A stretch of 64,000 nucleotides of DNA from the NCBI RefSeq assembly GCF_028858725.1, contig NC_084774.1, forward strand, positions 7,786,001 to 7,850,000. Reading direction: 5' to 3'. Below, one piece after another: positions 49,198 through 58,803 of the stretch. The notes beneath the pieces are model-generated. The model was given only the letters and a program-made list of their open reading frames with translations. It searched no databases and was not told the DNA's origin. Made by a program: the position numbers and the translations under genes. Position 1 is the stretch's first letter; each line of letters opens with the position of its first letter. The stretch is from Colius striatus. Taxonomy: Eukaryota > Chordata > Aves > Coliiformes > Coliidae.

Positions 49198-49344
49198 TCA
49201 CAGCCTCTCCTGCTCTGATATGCGGCTCTCCTTGCCATCCTCCTGGGCCACAGGCTGGCCCCCAAGCAGGGTCTCCTGCACGGGTAAGTCGTCTGTCTCC
49301 TCAGGCCGCTGGTTCAGATTCTCTCCAGGCTTCCCGGCCTCTAT
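49198..49344 (-). CDS. CD40: CD40 exon 9: TRAF-binding tail and stop
   Basis: The exon encodes 48 residues and TGA (49198-49200). It contains PVQET at residues 250-254, the TRAF1/2/3/5-binding PxQxT motif, in the same numbering as I recall for human CD40. The end is LLGGQPVAQEDGKESRISEQ-ERL. Upstream is PEETDD (243-248), which fits the TRAF6-type PxExx(acidic/aromatic) pattern, whereas the human PQEINF site is not present as such. Confidence 0.96.
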   Translation of the reverse strand: MEAGKPGENLNQRPEETDDLPVQETLLGGQPVAQEDGKESRISEQERL

Positions 49345-52300
49345 CTGCACAGGGCAAGGGGTCAGGGGCCGGCAGCTATGTCTCCTCACCTCTGTGCCTA
49401 CATCTTTCCACAGGCTTCTGCTACACTTCTGTGCAGGGCAGAGCCTCACTCTGTACAGGTCCCTCTTGTGTCAGCATTTGCCAGCAGCATCCCAGCATTT
49501 CCCTAGCCCTTGTCCTGTCACAACCACGCAGCCCTAGGACTGTCCCAACCCCTCCTGCCCTGCAGAGCCACAGCCCCTATTCTCTTGCTTTCTGATGCTG
49601 GCACATCCCCAGCAGTGCCCAGGAGGGACCCCAACCCATTGCTGGAGGACTCTGGGCAGACTCACCTCCATCTCCACCCGTCGCCTGGAATCTGGATGGA
49701 AAGATGGACAGAAAAGGCAAATCAGGTGAGAGCACTCCAGCCTTGAAGGGAGCTCTCAGGGGTCAGAGCCTGAGCTAACATTGTGCCTGGTGCTGCTGCC
49801 AGGCTGGAGAGGCCGGAGGCCACAGCAGCGGAGTCGGGCTGGACCCACAGAGCACAGCGCTTTCATCCAAGAGCTGTCCCAGCTTGGGCTGCAGCAGTAC
49901 AAATGTGTCTGCTCCTCAGGGCAGAGCCCCCTGACACAGCAGGGCAATGGGCTCAAGGAGCTGTGCCCTTACCTCTGCGGACCAGGCAGTAGAGGCAGAG
50001 GCCCACGAAGCATGTGATAACCGCGGCCGTGATGGGGATCAGCACTGAGATCGAGGAGCGTCTGCCCGACTCTGCCAGGGAAGAAGGGTCAGTGAGGCAC
50101 CTGCCTGACACTGCCTCCAAGACACCAAGCACCTCTGCTCCAGAGCCAGCCCTGCAGCAACCCCTCAGAGATGAGCAGGAAGGCATCATGCTGGCTGTGC
50201 AGTCAGACCCTCCCCTCCCCAAACCACCCTCAGGCCAGAGCAGCTCCTCTGAGTGCCATGGGAGCCAGAGCACTAGGAGATCTCTGCTCTGCACCAACCC
50301 AGTCTCAGGCACTAGGCACTTACCACAGATCACATCCGAGGTGTTTGTCCCTTTCACCTTTACCACCAGCCCTTTTTCCTCACAGCTGCAGGGAAGAATG
50401 AGACCATGTAACCACAGTGGCAGCCTGAGCACACAGAAGGCCTCCAGGAAGGAACCACCAGGGCTGAGCAGCCACCAGAGCTGCACAAGAAAACATCTTG
50501 AGCTGAGCCTGCTGGGCTCCAGAGGAGCGAGTGGACACCAGGGCCTGTGCTGTGCGACGTGGACAGCAGTTACATAGCAGGGCCCCAGACTGGGGTCCAG
50601 GTCTGGAGCTGCTGGAACTGTAGAGGGCTGCCCAGTCAGGGAGACCACAGCTCTCAGAATAGCTCAGAGATGACAGGCTACAGGTGGCTCTGTGGGGAGG
50701 TAATTTCTGGGCACAAAGTGAAATCCAATGGCTGGCAGCTGAAGTGAGACTAATTCAGCCTGGAAATAAGGCTCACGTGTCTACCAGGGAGTGCAATGAA
50801 CCCTGGAGCAGCTTTTGAAAGACAGGGACAACCTGCCAGCCTGTGGCATCCTCAAAGCCAGTCTCCCCCCTCCCCCCACCGAGAGGGCTGGTGCCTCAGC
50901 TGATGACTACAGCCAAGGAGTGTGCTGGGAGGGAGAGCCTGGACAGGACTGTAGCCTCTCATCCCATGCTCCCCAGTGCAGACAACAGCGTGGACATCCC
51001 TGCAGGGGCTCGCGCTCTGTGCAGCTCAGGTGGTCACCAGCACCTGGGTGTCTGCCTTGAGCGCAGCCTCGCTGCACTCAGCTCTGCTGCTCTCACTCCT
51101 GCCCTATGCCAGCCTGACATCCCTCAGAGACCATCTCAACCACCTAGTCCCCAAGGCCACTCAAGGCTGTCAGCTCATGCTCACAGGGACTGGGCACAGC
51201 TGGGGATAGGTGATGGAGGTGGTCAGCACTCAGATGATACCTTGTCCAGGGATGGCACGGCTCAGTTTTGGAAGAGATGTTGGAGAAGGTGCCTTCAGCA
51301 CAGGGCTCGCAGGGGGATGACATCTGGGCGATGGCCTTGGCTGGAGAGGAACAGAGGTTGCAGGTCAGTGGGGGCTGTTGGAGGTGAGGGGCTGTGAGGG
51401 CCAGGGGAGCATCACTCCCTGTGGCAATGCTGCCAGGCACAGCTCCCCTCACACCCTGCTGGGGCAGCCCCCTTTTCCCTGGGGGACCTCAGGTCAATGC
51501 TGCCAGAGCATCAGTCAGTCTCACAGAGGGAGGAGTTGGTCAGACTTACCTGCCACAAAGCCAAAGCCAAGCTGGCAGGGCTGGTTCTCCACACAGGTCT
51601 GGCAGCTTCTATCAGAACAGTGCATGCCAGACTGGCACTGGCACACTGTGTTGTGTGTTGTGTTTCCTTGTGTCTTCACAACAAGGCCGGCGTCTGGGCA
51701 GAGGGAGCAGGAGTGGGGTGAGACTGGGGGACACCAGCCCCTGCAGCCCCCTCAGGCCTGAGGTGGTGGGCACGGGGAGCACTTACTGTCTTCACAGATA
51801 TCGTGTGGGGCACAGTGTCTCTCCTTGGTCCAGCTCTGCTGGTAGTGTCCACTCTCACAGCGGGTGCAGACAGAGTGTTCTGTGCCATTGCATTCGGAAA
51901 CCAGCTTTTCCCCTGCAATGAAGCCTGGTGAGGAGTGGGAAACGGGGCTTTCTCCCTTTCCAGGCAGTAGCTCCGCCAGCAGGATGGGAGAGCATAGGAG
52001 GCTGTGGATGCCAGGGCCTGATGCCACTCTGGTGGCCAGGGCTGCAGGGACAATCTCCCCTGTGGCTGCACAGGGCAAGGTAGGGAGGGCTGTTGAGTGC
52101 TGAGACAGGAGAGTGGGAGGGAGTACACTGCCTCCAGCACTCCAAGGACTGGGAAATGACCTGCCGGGGAGAATGGGAGCTGGCAAATACCATCATGACT
52201 TGGTAGTGCCAGTACCAGCACTCTCCCTACAAGCTGCTCATGCCATGGGGTCCTACGGCTGCAGGAGCACAGACAGCCCTAAGAGAGCTGAGACAAATTT

Positions 52301-53927
52301 GGTGGTGTCCAGGACATCTCCCACAGTACCCACAAGGTCCCTAGTTGCTCTAGCACTGAAGTAACAGGGAGGTGAAACTGATAACACTGCTGGCACCAGC
52401 ATGGAGGGGCTTAGTCACACCAAGCTGGGCTTCCTTTGCTGCGGCCAGGCAGCGGGTCCTGGCACTGCTAGGCCTTGGGGTCCCTGGGGAGGGGAAGGGG
52501 TCTCTGTACCTGGCTGACACCGGTTGCAGCACCTGCCCTTGTGTTCATACTGCTTATCAAAGCACGTTACAGCATCGCCAGGCTCCCAGCACTGCAAGAA
52601 ACAAGAGCTGTGAATCCATGCTGCTCCCCAGCACTGGGGCACTGCCTGGCTTCTGTGAGCGTGTGTGTGCCAACCCATGACCTCAGGTGAGGGCTTCCTC
52701 GCATCGCTCTTCCCATGCCTGTGCTAACCACAGACCGCAGCAGAGCCGCCTGCGCTGTCTGGTGGCACCAGCACTCTCTTTGAAGTGGGGTGGCAGCGAT
52801 TCTGGCAGGGTGGCCCCACATTTACACAGATTTCCTACCAGATGGTGATCACACGGTGCCCGGTGCCCCTGCCAACAGGGTCCCAGTCAGGGGCAATGCT
52901 GTTAACCATTAGCCTACCATGCCCAGAGCACTGCCAGCTCCTTCCCAAGGCTGAGGCATCAGCCACGAGGGAAAGGAAAGCCCCTGCAAGAAGAGTGGAG
53001 AAGAGGCAGGAGATCAGATCTTGGGCCAGTCCGGGTGCAGGAGGGCACCCACAGCACTGTACCCTCACACACAGCAAGCCCTGTGCTGCCCATCCTCAGC
53101 AGCCTGGCAGCTCCTGAGACAGCTGCTGGAACCTGCCCACCCCTGGGAGCAGGACGGGCTCCGCAGAGCCCTGCAGGGAGGTGAATGCAGGGCTGGCAGG
53201 AATAGGCACAGACATGGCTGGGCACAGCTGAGCCCCACGGGCCCCTCAGGCAAGCCCTGGCTCGACGGGGCAGCGATGGGGCTGAGGGCTCCGGGCGGTC
53301 TGACAGGGAATCCGGCCCCACCATCGCACGCGTCTGACACTCAACAAAAAGGGAAGTGAAAGAGCTGCAGGCAGGGCCGTCCCTGCGGCCCTTCAGCCTC
53401 CCAGCACCCGACCCGGGCTCAGGGGGACTCCGTCCACGGAGCCGGACCGTGCTCAGGGCTGCAGGGCGCGGGGCTCGAGGCCGCCCGTCGGTACCCGCAC
53501 CTCATCCCTCTCCCGGCGCAGGGCCGCGCTACAGATCCCGCTGCGGCTCGCTCCCGGCAGGAAAACGAAAGCACGGCCGCTGTGCCGTGGGGCAAGGGCC
53601 GCCCGCAGCCCCCTCCGCCGCCCCCGCCCCGCCCGCGCTGCCGGGCGCCGCTGGGGAGGCCCCGGGGCCGCCGGACCCTCGGGCTCGGGCTGCGCTGCTC
53701 GGGGCTCTCTCCGCTGCCAGCGCCCCGGCCGTGGGCCTCCCGCTCCTATAGCGCCTCGTCCCGTTCCCGTGCCAGGGGCCGCGCCAGAGCGAGCGGACAC
53801 CGCCCTACAGCGGGCAGCGAGGGAGCAGCCGCAGCCCCCCCGGCCCCTGTCCCCCACCCCCGCAGCCCCACTCACTCACCCCCAGCAGCGCGGCGCCCAG
53901 CAGCCCCACCAGCCCCAGCCGCTTCAT
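49198..53927 (-). CDS. CD40: CD40, TNF receptor superfamily member 5 (complete)
   Basis: CD40 is the co-stimulatory receptor on B cells, macrophages and dendritic cells. It binds CD40 ligand and signals through TRAF proteins to NF-kB and MAP kinases. Nine coding exons (53927-53880, 52591-52510, 51912-51787, 51693-51550, 51340-51241, 50385-50324, 50071-49973, 49691-49666, 49344-49198) join in phase into 834 bases, or 277 residues plus TGA. That is the length I recall for human CD40. Order: signal peptide (1 to about 23); four cysteine-rich domains (about 25-187) with N-glycosylation sequons NGT, NTT, NIS and NTS; a transmembrane helix (about 195-218); a basic RR and SRRR anchor; and a tail with PVQET (250-254) and the conserved end QEDGKESRISEQERL. 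It is convergent with CDH22 and divergent from NCOA5. No canonical polyadenylation hexamer is seen in the 1 kb after the stop. Confidence 0.97.
49666..49691 (-). CDS. CD40: CD40 exon 8: micro-exon in the cytoplasmic tail
   Basis: A 26-base exon, too short to be seen as an open frame by itself, encoding (D)SRRRVEME. It has a strong acceptor (ttccatccag) and donor (GTGAGT) and restores the frame between the membrane exon and the last exon. Human CD40 also has a very small exon here. Skipping it would shift the frame. Confidence 0.85.
49973..50071 (-). CDS. CD40: CD40 exon 7: transmembrane helix
   Basis: A 99-base exon encoding ESGRRSSISVLIPITAAVIT then CFVGLCLYCLVRR. About 24 hydrophobic residues (about 195-218) are followed by arginines, giving a type I membrane topology. 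Acceptor ccctggcag, donor GTAAGG. Confidence 0.95.
50324..50385 (-). CDS. CD40: CD40 exon 6: end of CRD4
   Basis: A short 62-base exon encoding (S)CEEKGLVVKVKGTNTSDVIC, which matches human [21 protein letters not shown]. Acceptor tccctgcag, donor GTAAGT. It closes the last extracellular disulfide domain and carries an NTS sequon. Confidence 0.95.
51241..51340 (-). CDS. CD40: CD40 exon 5: CRD3/CRD4
   Basis: The exon has 100 bases, acceptor tcctctccag and donor GTATCA. It encodes AKAIAQMSSPCEPCAEGTFS, NISSKTEPCHPWT, aligning with human [26 protein letters not shown]. The NIS sequon is at the position equivalent to the human NVS. It ends at phase 2. Confidence 0.95.
51550..51693 (-). CDS. CD40: CD40 exon 4: CRD2/CRD3
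   Basis: The exon has 144 bases from acceptor ctctgcccag to donor GTAAGT. It encodes NAGLVVKTQGNTTHNTVC, QCQSGMHCSDRSCQTC and NQPCQLGFGFVA, matching human NLGLRVQQKGTSETDTIC and its continuation. It carries an NTT sequon. Phase is 1 in and 1 out. Confidence 0.95.
51787..51912 (-). CDS. CD40: CD40 exon 3: CRD1/CRD2
   Basis: The exon has 126 bases, begins by completing a split Gly codon and ends at phase 1 before GTAAGT. It encodes GEKLVSECNGTEHSVCTRCE and WTKERHCAPHDICED. The NGT sequon and six cysteines are in view. This matches human CD40 KLVSDCTEFTETEC and the following CRD2. Confidence 0.95.
52510..52591 (-). CDS. CD40: CD40 exon 2: start of CRD1
   Basis: The exon has 82 bases, acceptor ttcttgcag and donor GTACAG. 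It encodes the end of the signal peptide (CWEPGDA) and the start of the first cysteine-rich domain, VTCFDKQYEHKGRCCNRCQP. The CCxxCQPG signature matches CD40 (human KQYLINSQCCSLCQPG). Confidence 0.95.
53352..53361 (+). promoter_or_regulatory. Ets-IRF composite element in CD40 intron 1
   Basis: GGAAGTGAAA is a perfect match to the GGAANNGAAA composite element bound by PU.1 or SpiB with IRF4/IRF8 in B cells and myeloid cells. It lies in CD40 intron 1, about 570 bases downstream of the start codon. Its sequence is identical to the element at 54381-54390. Confidence 0.45.
53561..53570 (+). promoter_or_regulatory. IRF/ISRE-like element in CD40 intron 1
   Basis: GAAAACGAAA matches the GAAANNGAAA core of interferon-stimulated response elements. 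It lies in the CpG island about 370 bases inside the CD40 gene. CD40 is known to be interferon-inducible, so the position is plausible. The match alone does not prove use. Confidence 0.4.
53880..53927 (-). CDS. CD40: CD40 exon 1: signal peptide
   Basis: The ATG reads from 53927 on the minus strand and encodes MKRLGLVGLLGAALLG before a GTGAGT donor at 53879. This is a short basic N-region plus a hydrophobic core, as expected for a signal peptide. The start is chosen because it is the only in-frame ATG that gives a signal peptide joining in phase to exon 2. A CpG island surrounds it. Confidence 0.9.
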
Positions 53928-54380
53928 GGCTGCGCCCCGCGGCGCCGCCGCCCGCCCTATAACGCCTCGTCCCGTTCCCGCCCAGGAAAGGGGCGTTGGG
54001 CCGCGGCCCCGGGGCTTCCCCGGCAGCGCCCGGACGGGGGGCGAGAGCAGAGCTAGGGGGGCTGAGCGCACGGGGCCGGGCGCGGGGCAGCTCCTCGCCA
54101 GCGCTCCCGGGCCCGTCGCAGCCGTCCCTCCCTGCCGGGACACACAGGCCCCCACTGCTGCTGCTCCCGGGACTCACGGGGTCCCCACTGCAGCTCCCGG
54201 CTGAGCCGCGGGGCTGGGGGATCCCGCACAAGGGGCTCAGTGTCTTGCTATCATTGTCTCCTGCCAGCCCCACAGAGCTGCTCCCTGTCTGCACCTTGCT
54301 GGGGTGGCAGGAGCCAGCTGTAGGCCATGCTGAGGAGAGTTCTGGCCCAGCCACCTCATTCCTGAGGCAGAAGTTGGAGG

Positions 54381-54390
54381 TTTCACTTCC
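54381..54390 (-). promoter_or_regulatory. Ets-IRF composite element upstream of CD40
   Basis: Read on the CD40 strand this is GGAAGTGAAA, a perfect GGAANNGAAA match, about 455 bases upstream of the CD40 start codon. The same 10-mer occurs in intron 1. Binding by PU.1/SpiB with IRF4/8 is an inference from the motif and from CD40 expression in B cells and antigen-presenting cells. Confidence 0.45.
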
Positions 54391-55343
54391 ACAACTCAGA
54401 GCTGTGCACCTGGAGAGTCCCTTGTTGCTGCCCCCAGACCCTGGCCTCTCTATGGAGTCTCCACAGATACATCAGCCTGGAAAGAGGAAGGGGCAAAAGC
54501 GCTGGGCGCCTGTCTGTGCCTCTGCCTGGCTGCCCACATCCAGCTCAGTTCCCTCGGAGTCCCCCCACAGTCCCCAGGGAAGTTCCAGGCTCCCCAGCCT
54601 GCTCTGGAGGCTTTGCTGGCTCTATCCTCGCCATCAGCCCATGTGCTCAGACAGGGACCAGTGGCTTCTCAGCATCCTCACTGCCTCGGTCACAGCCCGC
54701 TGCGCTCTGTCCTACCATGGCCGTGGTGACGCCGCCGGCCCAGCCAACACTCAGCGCCTCGGCCCCGGTCCCGAGGCTGCGGGCCGGCGCGGGGGCAGCG
54801 TGTTTCCCCGGGGGCGGCAGCAGGGTGGGCGGCCGCCTGCGCTGGATTCCCCGGCCCAGCCTCACTTCCCAGAACCGACTCACTCGAGAGCGAGAAGGGT
54901 CCCAGGGGGGCCTCGAGGGCAGAGAGCAGGAGGCAGCGGTGGGGAGGGGATTTCTGGCCCCAGCTCCCGCGGGCCTGGCTTGGGAAGTCCCCACCGATGC
55001 GTTTGTGACCCTGGGCCGCCAGCGCTACCCGCTCCCGGCTCCGTGCGGCGCGGGGGCCGCGGGGCTCCGTGCCCGGCAGGAGCTGCTCCGGCCCGGGTCG
55101 CTGTGCCGGCACAGCGTGGGCCGCTGGCGCTGCCGCGGAGCCCGACCTTTGTGCTGCGCCGGGGAGACACGGCCGGGGCCAGAACCAGGGCAGGGGCACG
55201 GGCTGCGACGGGACACGGGCCGGGGCTGGGGCCAGAGCAGGGGCCATGGCGGGTCCGGCCCGGCCGCGCCCCAGGGCCCCGCCCACCCCCGCGCGCGGCC
55301 GGGTGGCGCCACCCAGCGGCCCGCGCCCATCCGTCCCCGCGAG

Positions 55344-55445
55344 ACTACCAGTCCCAGCGTGCTTTGCGGAGGCGTCTCGCGGAGCATGCCGGGAGACACG
55401 CATCTCGCGGCGCGCCGTAAAGCGCGAGACGTCGCCATGGCGGCC
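55344..55445 (+). promoter_or_regulatory. NCOA5 core promoter motifs (ZNF143-like pair, YY1-like)
   Basis: ACTACCAGTCCCAGCGTGC followed by TTTGCGG (55344-55369) resembles the long ZNF143/THAP11 site. An inverted partial copy, GCATGCCGGGAG, lies at 55384-55394... A YY1-like GCCATGGCGGCC sits at 55434-55445. This grouping is typical of TATA-less housekeeping promoters and places the NCOA5 start at about 55.40-55.45 kb. Confidence 0.55.
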
Positions 55446-55534
55446 GTGCTTTCTCTCCGCTTTGCGACGGCGTCGTGCGGCAGCAGCGGTTGGCGCCTTT
55501 GTCCTGGCGGCGGCGGCGCGGGCCCGGCACGGCG
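55440..55534 (+). other. NCOA5: NCOA5 untranslated first exon (5' end approximate)
   Basis: A strong donor GCG|GTGAGT ends an exon at 55534 within the CpG island just after the promoter motifs. The next exon with a good acceptor on this strand begins at 58617, so this is taken as the NCOA5 leader exon. If transcription starts before 55437, the ATG there opens an out-of-frame upstream reading frame that would overlap the main start. Confidence 0.6.
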
Positions 55535-58500
55535 GTGAGTGTGCGGGGCCGGCCGGCGTTGCGGGGCCGAGCGGGCGGCGTTGCGGGGCCGGCCGGCGTG
55601 CGGGGCCGGGCGGGCGGCGTTGCGGGGCAGGGCTCTGGTGCGGCCGCGCGCGCTCCGCGGCCGCCGGGCCGGGCCGGGCGTGCCCCGCGGCCTGCGCCTC
55701 CGCCTCAGCGGACGGGAAGCGGCGGCGGGAGCGCGGGGCCGCCGGCGCAGCTCCGCTTCCTGCGGCGCGGCGGGGCCCAGCGGCGCCCGGCCCCCGGTGA
55801 AGGTGAGGCTGGCGGTCCCGCTGTGGAGGGGAGCGCGGCCCTGGAAGCCCCGCGGCCTGCGGCGCAGCTCGTGCTGCTGCCGAGAGCTGTGGGGGCCCCG
55901 GCGGGAAGGGCCTCGGGCAGTTGCGGCTTCAGCAGCCTGGCTCGGCGTCCCTCGCAGGGGGGTGGAAGCCTTCTGCATGCCGATGTTTTCCGTGTGGGCA
56001 GCGCCGCATCTGTCCGAGCGGGGCGGGCAGCTGTTGCTGCTGCCCGAGAACGGCTTTCCCGGCGCTAGGCCCGGCTTTGGGGAGCGGGGAGTGCCCGGCG
56101 GGGCTCGGCTCTTGGGCGCCGCAGGGGAAGCGTTCTGCGGGGCTGGCTTTACTGCTTTTTCCGTGCCCGGGAGCTTGCAGGCTTCTGTGTCATGTTCCTC
56201 TCAGGTCAAGCTAGTTGAACGTCCCACTTGACCTGTGTTTTGCTGTCTGAAACTGTAGCACTATTAATAAATAACTTTGTTTTTAAGCATAAGACTTTTA
56301 GGGTAATGTGGCTTGCATTAAGTTCCAGAGGTTTTATTGGCACTTGAGCTAATATGGGCTGTTCGTTGCACAAACCTGTGCAGGCGTGGCAGTTAGTCTG
56401 TGTCGGGGGGGGGACTGTCGCAGTTTAGCTGCCCAGGTTCACAGTTGGCTTCTTCCAGGTACAGTTGTAGAATAAGGCTCCATGCAGATATTAATTGTTC
56501 ACCTGGTGTCATGTGCCTGAAGCTGGGATAACATTCACTTACTCTGGTCTTAAAATTACTAAGTGGCCCTTAACTATATAACCTGTGGAGAGGAGACTGG
56601 TAAGAGGCAGTAAATATTCTTATATGAAAGTTCTCCAGTGATTCCACCAGCCTTAGTGTTTGGGACTTGTTTGTTTTGAAAGTGACCTACAAGTCAAAAG
56701 ATAGCTCCTTGTTTTTCATCATAGGGAAAGCTCTTGCACTGTCTTCTCCAGCCACCCCCTGCTACCCCGCCCTTAAGAAAAAGAAAAGGGAATTACTTAC
56801 TGCTTTTTATACTGAAAGAGAAATGTCCCCCCAGCAGCAGTGCCAGGTTTTGCTGGTGCCCTCTTGCCATGAGCATACATGACATCTCACACACACTCAC
56901 GCAGCCTGAGCATGACAGCTGGTTCCAACTTAGATATGTCCCTGCTCCCCATGGGAGCTTTGACTAGGTAGGTCTTTCTATGTTTTATAGCCACTTAATC
57001 ATTTTGAGATAATTTTGAAAACTTTTTTCCCCTCAGCTGCTGAGAACTCGAACTGCAATAGTGCAGTGCTTCTGTACAGAGATGTGGGATGAGAGTAGGT
57101 TCTGATAAGGAGGATAGATCTGTGTGTAGACAAAGTTACAGGAGGATCGAAGCAAATATGGTAGAAGAAATTACTTTTTTTTTTTAGTTGGTTGGTTGTT
57201 AGGTTTTCTTCCTCCTCTTCCCTGTTCTGGCAGTTTAGTTAATCTTAAAAAGATTTTTAGCCCAGAAGGCATCTTTTGCCTCCCATCCCTGCCAAGTGTC
57301 CTAAAAGGAGAAAAGCAAAAGGAATGTAAAGTTAACTGATATTGAGAAAACAATATTTTCTTTCTCAAATCTGAAGTAGATGGACTATTTTCATGCCAGT
57401 GAAGTGTTGTAAAAGTGTTTGTATAAAACTTATATTGACGTGTTTGTTTAGAGATCACTTTTAAGTTGCAGTGAATAGTGGTTACTGTTAGGAAGTGTGT
57501 TGGTTGTAGACTTCTCATGATTAACAGTGGAAGTTTCTGGTGATTCAGTACCTCCAACTTTCTCATGTTGTAAGCAGAAAATCCCATCCTCTGTTCCTGT
57601 AAATGAATATTTAGGAAGAATGACAACTTTGTTAAATAGTTCCCAAACCTTAAAGTTCACCTCAGAAGCTTCAGTGGTTTTCTTTCTTTCTTCCTTTCTT
57701 TCCCTTTTTTAAGCTCCTTGTAGTGGTGACTTTTAAACCAGAAAGTACAAACCCTGGGTGGGGTATGGTGGGGATTTTTTTTGTTACCTTGGTAGGGTTT
57801 TTTCTGTTGGCTTTTCCTTGCTTGTGTGTTGGGGGGTTTTGCTGTGGTTTTTTGGGTAGGTTTGTGCTATGGATGTTGCTGGCTGCTCCAGCTTTGCCTG
57901 CAGTAGTTGGGTTAAGGAACTGTACTTTGTGCTGTGGAGGTGAGGCAGCAGTACAGTGTTTATATGGGGGTGATGACATTCTCAGCTGTGGACCCGTCTT
58001 CTGTGGGAGCCAGCATCTTGATGGGGACAAGGGCATGCTGTTTAGTAGGGATAAAAGTGAGAAGCTGTGTTTTCCGGGGTTGGAAAACTAAGGTTTCATA
58101 AGTGAGGTGGTCCTAGTGTGGTCACCTAAGAGTATTTCAACAGTATTTCCTGATACCTCATTCAAAGGCTATCTTGAAATATTTGGATCCTTACTGTGCA
58201 ATGTGATGAGTGTTTCCGCTCATTAAAACATTTCATAAATTTCAGCACTTCTTACAAGCAGGCTGGAGAAATAGATACAGCAATGGATGTACTGAGAAGC
58301 TTAAAGTTAAGATGCTTTAGTGGAAAATAAGTTCTATTTCTATCTTAGTTTGGAGTTAAACCATTAAAACCTATTTTTTAGAGTAACTAGGCTTGGCACC
58401 TTTGGGTATTACTGAAACGCTCAACCAGAACGCTGCGGTGTGCGCTTCTGCCAGGCCTCTGCACCCCTCTGTTAAGATTTCTCTGGAGTGACGTTTGCGT

Positions 58501-58616
58501 CAAGCAGACCCAGTTGGCTTCTAGCGTGCAAAGCTGTGAAGTTTAATCGTGTTCCAGTTTGATGTTAATGTCATGGATTGAAATTATATGCTTGGCCGTT
58601 TTTCTTTTTTGCGAAG
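55535..58616 (+). other. NCOA5: NCOA5 intron 1
   Basis: This 3.1 kb intron passes from the CpG island into AT- and T-rich sequence. A run of G lies near 56405-56413, a T-run near 57173-57185, and a CT-rich tract at about 57679-57710. A 122-codon plus-strand frame (57723-58091) is Phe/Gly/Cys/Leu-rich and appears to come from the T/G-rich composition. No other gene is seen. Confidence 0.6.
57679..57710 (+). repeat. CT-rich simple repeat
   Basis: A (TTTC)n/(TTCC)n-type polypyrimidine tract ending in a T-run, inside NCOA5 intron 1. Confidence 0.7.
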
Positions 58617-58803
58617 AATTGGATTGGGAACGAAAGCAAAATGGCTCGAGGACGCAAGAGCAATAGCATCAAACAGAGCGACTTCACTAACAGCACCAAC
58701 CCTCAGGATTTAGAGAGAAGACTTTTTGTCGGCAATTTGCCCACAGACCACATGACTCGTGAAGAAATGGAAGAGATATTTTCAAAATATGGCAGAATCA
58801 GGG
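58617..58803 (+). CDS. NCOA5: NCOA5 first coding exon: RRM first half
   Basis: The acceptor is a strong pyrimidine tract ending gcgaag and the donor is G|GTTAGT. Translation starts at the ATG at 58641 (context GCAAAATGG), giving MARGRKSNSIKQSD, then NPQDLERRLFVGNLPTDHMT and EEMEEIFSKYGRIR. This is the beta1-alpha1-beta2 part of an RRM with RNP2 LFVGNL. Twenty-four bases of leader precede the ATG. It ends at phase 1. Confidence 0.9.

Larger units (their letters stand above)
53400..56150. promoter_or_regulatory. CpG island shared by the divergent CD40 and NCOA5 starts
   Basis: A long GC- and CpG-dense region covers CD40 exon 1 (minus strand) and the untranslated first exon of NCOA5 (plus strand), whose starts are about 1.5 kb apart. 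A less GC-rich stretch lies at about 54.23-54.70 kb, so it may be two islands. Very long open frames inside it (for example 474 codons at 53996-55420) reflect the lack of stop codons in GC-rich DNA and are not genes. Confidence 0.85.

Noticed and set aside
54216-54225. NF-kB-like GGGGGATCCC upstream of CD40
   Set aside because: It formally fits GGGRNNYYCC but is GC-rich and a poor match to strong kB sites. Such matches are frequent in CpG-rich DNA.
53996-55978. Open frames of 230-474 codons over the CD40/NCOA5 CpG island
   Set aside because: Stop codons are rare in CpG-island sequence. The peptides are Arg/Pro/Ala/Gly-rich on both strands and overlap promoter motifs.
57723-58091. 122-codon plus-strand frame with hydrophobic stretches in NCOA5 intron 1
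   Set aside because: The hydrophobic text comes from T/G-rich sequence. It has no homology that I recognise and no splice context.
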